A stretch of DNA of 18,353 nucleotides from contig PWOI01000090.1 in the NCBI GenBank assembly GCA_003557485.1, forward strand, positions 1 to 18,353, read 5' to 3'. The position numbers were made by a program, and so were the translations under genes. Origin of the DNA: Elusimicrobiota bacterium (GTDB lineage: Bacteria; CG03; SLGR01; PWQF01). Of the stretch, positions 1 through 6,656 are shown one piece after another (the stretch's first letter is position 1; the number at the start of each line of letters is the position of its first letter). The notes under the pieces are model-generated. The model saw only the letters and a program-made list of their open reading frames with translations, was not told the DNA's origin and ran no database searches.

Positions 1-459
1 CTTCTTAACGGAACCGGCGCAGGCCCTGCCGGGCTTGGAGCCCGCAACATTCTCAGGCTTGAAATGGGTTACAGCCTATACGGAAATGAAATAGACGAAA
101 ACACTAACCCGATTGAGTCCGGGCTTGAATTTGCAATTGATTACAGCAGCAGTTTCCTCGGCAAAAACGCCTTGCTTAAAATTAAGGAAAAGGGGGCGGC
201 CAGAAAGAAGGTTGCCTTTGCAACTGCTTCCCGCAGGGCCCCGAAGGAAGGCTGGAAGATAGTTGCCGGAGGAAGGAATGTCGGTATTGTTACAAGCGGA
301 AGTTTTTCACCGGCTCTTTCACGGGGAATAGGAATGGGTTACCTGGAATCAGGAATAAACGGTATTAAAACTATCATCCTTACCGGCGAGAGAGGAATAA
401 ACCTGGATGCAGAAATTACCGATATTCCTTTTTACCGGAAGGGTACACTTAGAAACTGA
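1..459 (+). CDS. gcvT: Glycine cleavage system T protein (aminomethyltransferase), 3' part only
   Basis: The reading frame is open from base 1 to the TGA at 457-459, giving about 152 residues, or roughly the C-terminal 40% of a normal T protein (about 360 aa). The 5' end lies outside the window. Visible family hallmarks are GLGARNILRLEMGYSLYGNE near the start (the conserved GARD-LRLEAG-LYG-E block) and, near the end, VTSGSFSPALSRGIGMGY, typical of the C-terminal barrel domain. The T protein transfers the methylene group from the aminomethyl-lipoyl arm of GcvH to tetrahydrofolate and releases ammonia, in the cytoplasm. An internal ATG at 64 is not the start, because conserved sequence continues upstream of it. 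gcvH follows after 13 bases, so the two are probably co-transcribed. The identity is clear from motifs and context. Confidence 0.95.
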   Translation, partial: LLNGTGAGPAGLGARNILRLEMGYSLYGNEIDENTNPIESGLEFAIDYSSSFLGKNALLKIKEKGAARKKVAFATASRRAPKEGWKIVAGGRNVGIVTSGSFSPALSRGIGMGYLESGINGIKTIILTGERGINLDAEITDIPFYRKGTLRN

Positions 460-460
460 A

Positions 461-465
461 AGGGG
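461..465 (+). promoter_or_regulatory. Ribosome binding site of gcvH
   Basis: AGGGG lies 7 bases before the ATG at 473. It fixes the gcvH start there rather than at an upstream in-frame ATG at 407, which would overlap gcvT and add 22 residues not found in H proteins. Confidence 0.7.
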
Positions 466-472
466 ATATATA

Positions 473-850
473 ATGACAACATTTTACACTGAAAATCACG
501 AGTGGATCAAGATTAAAGGCGCTGCCGGGGTAGTCGGCATAACCGCTTATGCAGCAGATCAGCTGGGTGATATAACTTTCATTGAACTGCCCGAGACCGG
601 CTATGTTGTCCAGCAGGACGGATTCCTCTGCGAGGTAGAATCTGTAAAAGCTGCAAGCGATATATACTGTCCGGTAAGCGGGGAAGTACTGGATGTAAAC
701 GAAAAGCTTCAGGACTCTCCCGGCCTCATAAATAGCGATCCGGAAGACGAAGGCTGGATAGTTTCTGTAAAACTCAAGAATCCGGAAGAAACTAAGAGCC
801 TCCTCTCTCAGCAGGATTACGAAGAGTACATAAAAGAATTGGGCCAGTAA
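473..850 (+). CDS. gcvH: Glycine cleavage system H protein (lipoyl carrier)
   Basis: This 125-aa protein has the usual H-protein length. It begins with the family-typical FYTENHEWIK and carries the lipoylation motif CEVESVKAASD, with Lys59 as the predicted attachment site. It shuttles the aminomethyl group from the P protein to the T protein on its lipoyl arm, and is then reoxidised by dihydrolipoamide dehydrogenase. The start is set by an AGGGG site 7 bases upstream. It sits between gcvT and gcvPA, and the lipoyl-attachment and sulfur-insertion genes that would modify Lys59 are downstream in the same operon. GcvH is also the natural octanoyl acceptor in LipM-type pathways, which fits the transferase encoded at 3658. 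No odd features were seen. Confidence 0.97.
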   Translation: MTTFYTENHEWIKIKGAAGVVGITAYAADQLGDITFIELPETGYVVQQDGFLCEVESVKAASDIYCPVSGEVLDVNEKLQDSPGLINSDPEDEGWIVSVKLKNPEETKSLLSQQDYEEYIKELGQ

Positions 851-862
851 AAAAATTTCGCT

Positions 863-2212
863 GTGAAATATACTCCCCATACAGAAGAAGATGTCAGGCA
901 AATGCTGGAGAAAATCGGTGTTTCTTCCGCTGAAAAGCTATTTGAAGTAATACCGCAAGAGTTAAGGGCCCGGTCTTTCAGTTTACCCGAGCCGAAAAGC
1001 GAGCAGGCTGTTTCTGAGGAGATAGAACGGTTACTTTCCCTGAACAAAACGGGTGTCAGAAATTTTGCCGGCGGCGGATTTTACAACCACTACATACCTG
1101 CGGCTGTTGACTTTCTTGCTTCCCGCAGTGAGTTCTATACCCCCTATACTCCTTACCAGAGCGAATGTTCCCAGGGCACACTCCAGGCTCTTTACGAGTA
1201 CCAGAGTGCTGTGTGCCGGCTAACCGGAATGGATGTTTCAAATGCTTCAATATACGACGGGGGAACGGCGGCCGCTGAAGCTGTTTTAATGGCATTAAAA
1301 ATAGCGCGCACCCGCAGGAAAATTATAATAGACAGTTCTGTAAATCCCATCTACAGAAATATTCTACGCACTTACACCAGGCATCTTGACGCGGAGATTA
1401 TTGAAACAGAATGCGCCAAATACAGGGCCGACAGGCAGAAGATAACAAGCCTTTTGGATAAGGATACGGCAGCGGTACTTCTTCAAAACCCAAATTTTTT
1501 CGGAGCCGTTGAAGACTTTTCGGATATAACCGCCGTGGCCGCACAAACCGGCGCGGTTTCAATTCAGCTTTTTTATCCAGTATCTCTGGGGATACTCAAA
1601 ACGCCGGGTGAAATGGGTTTTGATATAGCAGCCGGGGAAGGGCAGAGCCTTGGAATCCCCCTGAGTTTCGGAGGTCCGTACCTGGGAATACTGGCAACCC
1701 GCCGCCAGTACCTGCGCAAGCTGCCCGGAAGAATAGCGGGAGCCGCCCGCGACAACCAGGGGCGCCGCGGCTACGTGCTTACTGCCCAGGCAAGGGAACA
1801 GCATATACGCAGGGAAAAGGCAACTTCAAATATATGCACCAACCAGAACCTTATGGCGCTCAGGGCTCTGCTCTATATGTCTCTTACAGGAAAATCGGGT
1901 TTTGAAAATATTTCAAAGAAGAATATTCTGGCAGCAGCCGGCCTAAGAGAGGCAATTTCAACCGGATTGAAAGACAGTGTTGAAATTCCGTCTTACGGTA
2001 CCATCTATAACGAGTTTGTAATAAAACTTCCTGTTGATGCCCGAGAGGCAGTCAGTATGATGCTGAGGAATGGAATTCTGGCCGGAGTACCGCTTGGGGA
2101 TTTTTATCCCGGAAAAGAAAAAGAACTTCTTGTATGCGCCACCGAGAAAAATAAAAAAGAAGACTTTGAACTCTATGTAAATACGCTTAAAAGCGTACTG
2201 GAGGAAAACTAG
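863..2212 (+). CDS. gcvPA: Glycine dehydrogenase (decarboxylating) subunit 1 (P-protein alpha)
   Basis: This 449-aa protein matches the usual length of the N-terminal subunit of split glycine decarboxylases. The start is a GTG: the N-terminus KYTPHTEEDVRQMLEKIGV is the standard beginning of the family, although no strong Shine-Dalgarno is visible in the A-rich 12-base gap after gcvH. Conserved blocks include GTLQALYEYQ with LTGMDVSNASIYDGGTA around residues 112-140, and GIPLSFGGPYLGILATR around residue 270. With subunit 2 it decarboxylates glycine and loads the aminomethyl group onto lipoyl-GcvH. This subunit has no PLP-binding lysine of its own; PLP is held by the subunit encoded next. The split form occurs in Firmicutes, Thermotogae, archaea and many uncultivated phyla, whereas E. 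coli has a fused single chain. Confidence 0.96.
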   Translation: MKYTPHTEEDVRQMLEKIGVSSAEKLFEVIPQELRARSFSLPEPKSEQAVSEEIERLLSLNKTGVRNFAGGGFYNHYIPAAVDFLASRSEFYTPYTPYQSECSQGTLQALYEYQSAVCRLTGMDVSNASIYDGGTAAAEAVLMALKIARTRRKIIIDSSVNPIYRNILRTYTRHLDAEIIETECAKYRADRQKITSLLDKDTAAVLLQNPNFFGAVEDFSDITAVAAQTGAVSIQLFYPVSLGILKTPGEMGFDIAAGEGQSLGIPLSFGGPYLGILATRRQYLRKLPGRIAGAARDNQGRRGYVLTAQAREQHIRREKATSNICTNQNLMALRALLYMSLTGKSGFENISKKNILAAAGLREAISTGLKDSVEIPSYGTIYNEFVIKLPVDAREAVSMMLRNGILAGVPLGDFYPGKEKELLVCATEKNKKEDFELYVNTLKSVLEEN

Positions 2213-2221
2213 TTTCAGAAG

Positions 2222-3655
2222 ATGGAATTGATATTTCAAAAATCAGTGAAGAGAAGAAAAGGCGTTGACGTAACCGGCCCTATTGAAGGCGGAGTTGACA
2301 GCCTCATTGAAAATAACCTTATGCGCGAATCAGCTGCAGATCTGCCGGAGGTGAGTGAACTGGATGCTGTCAGGCATTACGTTGAGCTTTCCCGCCGGAA
2401 CTTTTCCGTTGACACCAATTTTTACCCCCTCGGAAGCTGCACAATGAAATATAATCCCAAGATCCTGGAAAAAGCCGCTTCTTCTGAAGGATTCAGCAAC
2501 CTTCATCCGCTGCTCGGTTTTTATTACCCGGAGTTCTGCGCGGGCGCACTGGAGCTGCTTTACAGGATGCAGGAACTTCTTTCGGAAATTACTGGAATGC
2601 ACTCAACATCCCTGCAGCCCCTGGCAGGAGCCCACGGCGAACTCGCCGGTATGTTTATTGTAAAAAAGTACCACAAGGCGAAAAAGAACAATAAAAAATT
2701 TATTATAGTTCCGGACGAATCGCACGGGACCAACCCTGCTTCGGCGGCAATGGCCGGCTACTCAGTTGTTACGATACCTACAGGCCCGGACGGACTTCTT
2801 GATATCGATATTCTGAAAGAGAAACTTACCGGTGAAACAGCAGCCGTAGTTCTTACCTGTCCAAACACGGTAGGCAAGTTTGATCCGCGTATAAAAGAGA
2901 TATGCTCCATCGCTCACGAAAAGGACGCTCTTATGTACTATGACGGGGCGAATATGAATGCGATACTCGGCAAAGTAAGGCCTGGAGACCTTGGGTTTGA
3001 CATAGTCCATCTGAACCTCCATAAGACTTTTGCCACACCGCACGGAGGGGGCGGACCCGGAGCCGGCCCGGTAGGAGTTACGCAGCAGCTCTCGGATTAC
3101 CTGCCGAGCCCGCGCATTATAAAAGCTGAAAACGGAGTATTCAGACTCTCTTTTGATGAAAAAAAATCTATAGGAAGCATTGCTCCCTTCTACGGTAATT
3201 TCTCTGTTATTCTTAAGGCATTTATTTATATTCTTCTGCTGGGCGGAGAAGGACTCAAAGACGCAGCAGAAAAAGCAGTTCTGAACGCCAACTATGTAAA
3301 GAAAAGCCTTGAAGATTTTTTTGACGACCCATACCCCGGCCGCTGTATGCATGAATGCGTATTCTCTGCCTCTTCCCAGGGAATGGCAATGAATATAGCA
3401 AAATCTCTCATTGATAGCGGCATACATCCCCCTACAGTCTATTTTCCGCTTATTGTAAAAGAGGCTCTTATGATAGAGCCGACGGAAACAGAGAATATTC
3501 AGACTCTGGATGATTTTATAAAGGTAATGCGGGAAATCTCGGAACTGATGAAAAAAAATCCGGAGGAACTGAAAAAAGCTCCCGTTTCAATGCCCGTTGG
3601 ACGCCTTGACGAAGTTGGCGCTGCCAGGGACCCGGACGTCAACTACTCTTCGTAG
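2222..3655 (+). CDS. gcvPB: Glycine dehydrogenase (decarboxylating) subunit 2 (P-protein beta, PLP-binding)
   Basis: This 477-aa protein is the usual length for subunit 2. The PLP-anchoring lysine is Lys268 in HLNLHKTFATPHGGGGPGAG, the signature block of the family. Other conserved segments are FYPLGSCTMKYNPK (about residues 67-80), PDESHGTNPASAAM (about 164-177) and DGANMNAI (about 241-248). It forms the PLP-dependent glycine decarboxylase with the preceding gene product. It begins at an ATG 9 bases after the gcvPA stop. A GGAGG-like stretch exists but lies about 15 bases upstream, so translation may depend partly on coupling. It is complete, with no frame disruption despite two internal A8 runs (3159-3166 and 3551-3558). 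Confidence 0.97.
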   Translation: MELIFQKSVKRRKGVDVTGPIEGGVDSLIENNLMRESAADLPEVSELDAVRHYVELSRRNFSVDTNFYPLGSCTMKYNPKILEKAASSEGFSNLHPLLGFYYPEFCAGALELLYRMQELLSEITGMHSTSLQPLAGAHGELAGMFIVKKYHKAKKNNKKFIIVPDESHGTNPASAAMAGYSVVTIPTGPDGLLDIDILKEKLTGETAAVVLTCPNTVGKFDPRIKEICSIAHEKDALMYYDGANMNAILGKVRPGDLGFDIVHLNLHKTFATPHGGGGPGAGPVGVTQQLSDYLPSPRIIKAENGVFRLSFDEKKSIGSIAPFYGNFSVILKAFIYILLLGGEGLKDAAEKAVLNANYVKKSLEDFFDDPYPGRCMHECVFSASSQGMAMNIAKSLIDSGIHPPTVYFPLIVKEALMIEPTETENIQTLDDFIKVMREISELMKKNPEELKKAPVSMPVGRLDEVGAARDPDVNYSS

Positions 3656-3657
3656 AT

Positions 3658-4422
3658 ATGTTTTACGAAACCTATCCGCGCTGGCGGTTTATTGAAACCT
3701 TATCCCGGCCGGGATCCTTTAATATGGCCTTTGACCGGGTACTGGCAGAAGAATACAACCCCGATAAAGATATTCCTGTCTTCAGGGTCTATTCATTCAG
3801 CCCTCCCGCTATATCCCTGGGTAAATTTCAAAAGGCCTCAGATATCGTAAATACAGAAACCGCAGCAGAAGACAGCGTAGAGACAGTAAAAAGGATAACA
3901 GGCGGCGGGGCCATATTTCACGACAACGAAATAACCTATTCTATGGTCTTTCCTTGCGGCCTGACAGGTTCGGAGAAAGCGCAGGAATCTTACAGGGTTT
4001 TATGCTCATTTCTTATGGCAACATATGAAAAACTGGGTCTCCGCGCCGGATATTCAGGCAATTACGGAAATAAAGAATGCAATACCGGTGGGATATGCTT
4101 TGCCGGCCGGGAAAAATACGACATAATGATAAACGGCAAAAAAGCGGGAGGCAATGCCCAGAAACGTTTCAGGGGTAAAATTTTTCAGCACGGATCAATT
4201 CCGTTAACTGTCAGCCAGAGAGAGCTGAACCGGTATTTCAGAAATCCCAAACCCGTTGACTGCCATACGATGGATCCAGAACGGATAACTTTTGAGAAGG
4301 TAAAGAATGCGATTCTGGAATCATTTACTGAAACCTTTAAGTGCAGCCTTTGTCCGTCCCGTCCCCGAAGCAGCGAACTGGAAAAGGCATCAGGGCTGCT
4401 TGAGGAAATAAAGGCTGCCTGA
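3658..4422 (+). CDS. Lipoate/octanoate protein ligase family, probably LipM-type octanoyltransferase
   Basis: This 254-aa protein belongs to the BPL/LplA/LipB cofactor transferase fold. Visible motifs are RITGGGAIFHD (residues 79-89, the RRxGGGAVxHD block) and INGKKAGGNAQKR (158-170) with HGSIPL (178-183). Cys147 in GGICFAG lies just before the substrate-lysine block. In LipM of Bacillus a cysteine at this place is catalytic and carries octanoate from acyl carrier protein to GcvH, while LplA ligases lack it. This makes octanoyl transfer more likely than ATP-dependent lipoate salvage. The adjacent lipA gene, which would convert octanoyl-GcvH to lipoyl-GcvH, supports the same reading. Known: family fold and motifs. 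Inferred: the LipM rather than LipL or LplA assignment. The gene starts 2 bases after gcvPB with no local Shine-Dalgarno. Confidence 0.85.
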   Translation: MFYETYPRWRFIETLSRPGSFNMAFDRVLAEEYNPDKDIPVFRVYSFSPPAISLGKFQKASDIVNTETAAEDSVETVKRITGGGAIFHDNEITYSMVFPCGLTGSEKAQESYRVLCSFLMATYEKLGLRAGYSGNYGNKECNTGGICFAGREKYDIMINGKKAGGNAQKRFRGKIFQHGSIPLTVSQRELNRYFRNPKPVDCHTMDPERITFEKVKNAILESFTETFKCSLCPSRPRSSELEKASGLLEEIKAA

Positions 4423-4424
4423 AT

Positions 4425-5249
4425 ATGCAGGTATTAAAAAAGAAAAAAATAAATCTTAAGGATCTGTCTCCCCTGCGCCGTAAAATATCCGGGCTTAATA
4501 CCGTATGCACCCATGCGCGCTGCCCTAACATATCGGAGTGCTTTTCAAAAGGGCATCTTACTTTTATGATTGCCGGAAGCATATGTACCCGTAACTGCCT
4601 GTTCTGCAGCGTAAAAACAGGAGATCCCGATCCGCTTAACTCTTCCGAACCCCTCAGGGTGGCAAAAGCCGCAAAGAGATTAAAATTAAAACATGCCGTA
4701 TTGACATCTCCCACCAGGGATGATATTGCTGATGGCGGAGCGGGGCATTTCACTGATACTGTCAGGCACCTTAAAAATTTAAATAGCCGAATTACCGTTG
4801 AAGTTCTTATTCCGGACTTCAAACTTGACCCCGGAGCATTAAAAAAAGTATCCTTATCCGGATCTGAAATAGTTTCGCATAATATGGAAACCGTAAGCCG
4901 TCTCTATGCGATAAGGCCGCAGGCCTCTTATGAACGATCGATTTCAGTCCTTAAAAAGCTGAGAGAGTTTAATCCCGCGCTGAAGACAAAATCCGGATTT
5001 ATGCTTGGCCTGGGAGAAACCAGGCAGGAGGTTCTGCGCCTTATGCGGGATATATTTGATACCGGATGCCGAATGATCAGTATAGGCCAGTATCTCAGGC
5101 CTTCAAAAGAGTGCGTTGAAGTTGTGAAATATGTTGATGAGAATGAGTTTGCAGAATATAAAGAGGAAGCTCTGAATATGGGGTTCAGGGTTGTTATGAG
5201 CGGCGCTTATGTAAGAAGCTCCTATAAATCGCAGGAGTACCTTTTTTAG
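4425..5249 (+). CDS. lipA: Lipoyl synthase (radical SAM)
   Basis: This 274-aa lipoyl synthase inserts two sulfur atoms into protein-bound octanoate. Both iron-sulfur clusters are accounted for: Cys28, Cys33 and Cys39 in CTHARCPNISEC form the auxiliary cluster motif (C-x4-C-x5-C), and Cys54, Cys58 and Cys61 in CTRNCLFC form the radical SAM motif (C-x3-C-x2-C). The C-terminal RSSY motif, whose serine ligates the auxiliary cluster, is present in VRSSYKSQ. The family blocks EVLIPDF and GFMLGLGE are also visible. The N-terminus is short compared with E. coli LipA (321 aa), as is common in other lineages. The gene follows the octanoyltransferase with the junction TGA-AT-ATG and precedes lpd, so the lipoylation steps are built into the glycine cleavage operon. 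Confidence 0.96.
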   Translation: MQVLKKKKINLKDLSPLRRKISGLNTVCTHARCPNISECFSKGHLTFMIAGSICTRNCLFCSVKTGDPDPLNSSEPLRVAKAAKRLKLKHAVLTSPTRDDIADGGAGHFTDTVRHLKNLNSRITVEVLIPDFKLDPGALKKVSLSGSEIVSHNMETVSRLYAIRPQASYERSISVLKKLREFNPALKTKSGFMLGLGETRQEVLRLMRDIFDTGCRMISIGQYLRPSKECVEVVKYVDENEFAEYKEEALNMGFRVVMSGAYVRSSYKSQEYLF

Positions 5250-5251
5250 AT

Positions 5252-6550
5252 ATGACTGAAAAATATGAATTTGCCGTAATAGGGTCAGGGCCTGCCGGAT
5301 TCAATGCGGCGCTTACGCTTGCAGGGCTTAAAAGGAATGTGCTGCTTATTGACAGGACTCCTTCCTCACTGGGGGGAACGTGCCTGAACCGGGGATGCAT
5401 CCCAATGAAGACATACCTTGAAGAAGCTGGCAGGGGAGTCAGTGATATTGAATCTATCTTAAAAAAAGCTTCATCCAATATTGAGACCATTAAAAATGGC
5501 CTTAAATACACACTTGAAAAAGCAGGGGTTAAGTTTGCCTGGGGGGAAGCCTCTTTTCTTCCCGGAAACATTTTAAGGATAAGTTCCGGCGGCGAATACA
5601 GGGAAGTGCGGGCCGGAAAATACATAATCGCCGCCGGCTCCGAACCTTCTTCTATTCCCGGAATACCGGCCGTAACCAGCGACTTTTTCTTTTCGGCTGA
5701 AAATATAACTAAAATTCCCGAGACTGTTGCCATAGCAGGTGCCGGTTATGCCGGGTGTGAGTTCGCATCTTTTTTAGATGCTATAGGAAGAAAAGTTGTC
5801 CTTATAGAATTAAAAGATAATATCCTGCCTTCGGAAGACAGGGACGTATCCGATTTTTTAAGAAAGGAATTCGCCCGGCGGGGAATAAAGATAATGACCG
5901 GCACAAAGATAACCGGTGCAGATGAGAAGCCGGAAGGCGTGGAGATTACTACTGAGAACGCCGGTTCATTTTATGCGGGACTGCTCCTTAATACCGCCGG
6001 CAGGAAACCCTCCGCGGAACCGGCCCTTAACCTTGAAAAAGTTTCGGTTGACTGCAGGAATGGTTTCATAGAACTGTCAGAAAAATTCAGGACATCAAAC
6101 CCGGAAATTTTTGCCGCCGGAGACGCAATAGATACCCCGATGCTCGCCCATACCGCATCTGCAGAAGGAAAGAAAGCGGCTCTCCAGGCTGCAGGGCGGG
6201 ATATCAGGGATATAAATTATTCCATAGTTCCAAGGGTTATTTTTTCCATTCCCCAGGCAGCTGGAATTGGAATAACCGAGACAGACGCAAAAGAAAAAGG
6301 AATTGACATCCGGGTAAAGAAAAATTTTTTCAAATCCAACCCCAAGGCTCTAATAAAGGGAGAGACACGCGGCTTTATAAAACTTATTTACGATAACTCT
6401 GCCGGCACAATACTCGGCGCGGCAGCAGCCGGGCCGGAGGCAACCGAGCTTATACATATAATGAGCGCTCCTCTACAAAATAAAATGACTATCGGGGATT
6501 TCGAAGAACTTATATTTGCGCATCCTACATTATCCGAAATTTTCGGATAA
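5252..6550 (+). CDS. lpd: Dihydrolipoamide dehydrogenase (glycine cleavage L protein)
   Basis: This is a 432-aa FAD-dependent pyridine nucleotide disulfide oxidoreductase. The FAD-binding GSGPAG is at residues 11-16, the redox-active cysteines are Cys44 and Cys49 in GGTCLNRGCIP, the NAD-binding GAGYAGCE lies around residues 160-170, and the second FAD block is FAAGDAID. The catalytic His-Glu pair is in AHPTLSE, four residues from the C-terminus. It reoxidises the dihydrolipoyl arm of GcvH with NAD. Two details are unusual. It is shorter than typical Lpd (about 460-475 aa), ending immediately after the catalytic motif, and the active-site stretch reads NRGCIPMK where most enzymes have NVGCIPSK. 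As the last gene of the operon its role as L protein is well supported; a wider role with 2-oxoacid dehydrogenases cannot be excluded. Confidence 0.93.
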   Translation: MTEKYEFAVIGSGPAGFNAALTLAGLKRNVLLIDRTPSSLGGTCLNRGCIPMKTYLEEAGRGVSDIESILKKASSNIETIKNGLKYTLEKAGVKFAWGEASFLPGNILRISSGGEYREVRAGKYIIAAGSEPSSIPGIPAVTSDFFFSAENITKIPETVAIAGAGYAGCEFASFLDAIGRKVVLIELKDNILPSEDRDVSDFLRKEFARRGIKIMTGTKITGADEKPEGVEITTENAGSFYAGLLLNTAGRKPSAEPALNLEKVSVDCRNGFIELSEKFRTSNPEIFAAGDAIDTPMLAHTASAEGKKAALQAAGRDIRDINYSIVPRVIFSIPQAAGIGITETDAKEKGIDIRVKKNFFKSNPKALIKGETRGFIKLIYDNSAGTILGAAAAGPEATELIHIMSAPLQNKMTIGDFEELIFAHPTLSEIFG

Positions 6551-6576
6551 AGATATAGTTTACATTTCCTTTAGGT

Positions 6577-6605
6577 TTGACTTTTTATTCTAAAGCTGTT
6601 AGTAT
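6577..6605 (+). promoter_or_regulatory. Predicted sigma70-type promoter of the glycosidase gene
   Basis: TTGACT at 6577-6582 matches the -35 consensus at five of six positions. TAGTAT at 6600-6605 lies 17 bases downstream and matches the -10 consensus at four of six. The operator begins at the last base of the -10, so a bound repressor would block RNA polymerase. This is inferred from sequence alone. Confidence 0.5.
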
Positions 6606-6620
6606 TGAAACCGGTTACAA
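6605..6620 (+). promoter_or_regulatory. LacI-family operator, copy 1
   Basis: TTGAAACCGGTTACAA is a near-perfect palindrome centred on CG. Its core TGAAACCGGTTACA resembles LacI/GalR/CcpA-type operators (cre-like TGTAANCGNTTNCA). The same 16 bases recur exactly at 10135-10150, before the LacI-family gene. Its position overlapping the -10 predicts repression of the glycosidase gene. Confidence 0.8.
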
Positions 6621-6643
6621 TGGCGTTTTTATTTTTATAAATC

Positions 6644-6649
6644 AGGGAG
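6644..6649 (+). promoter_or_regulatory. Ribosome binding site of the secreted glycosidase gene
   Basis: AGGGAG lies 7 bases before the ATG at 6657, giving a well-placed and strong start for the first gene of the module. Confidence 0.65.
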
Positions 6650-6656
6650 TTTCAAC

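Larger units (their letters stand above)
6551..6656 (+). other. Intergenic control region between lpd and the secreted glycosidase gene
   Basis: This 106-base gap separates the glycine cleavage operon from the surface-protein module. It holds the predicted promoter and LacI-type operator listed separately and the ribosome binding site AGGGAG at 6644-6649. I see no convincing hairpin-plus-T-run terminator for the lpd operon, so read-through cannot be ruled out. Confidence 0.6.

Noticed and set aside
407-472. Upstream in-frame ATG that would lengthen gcvH by 22 residues
   Set aside because: The extension overlaps gcvT, is not found in H proteins, and lacks a ribosome binding site, whereas AGGGG is well placed for the ATG at 473.
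2762-3427. Long open frame of about 220 codons on the minus strand
   Set aside because: It is fully antisense to gcvPB, has no recognisable domain and no ribosome binding site, and its composition follows from the gcvPB codons.
3159-3558. A8 runs at 3159-3166 and 3551-3558 as possible slippage sites
   Set aside because: Both are in frame within gcvPB and encode Lys-rich stretches in a conserved housekeeping gene, with no alternative product. They show that A8 runs are not rare here.
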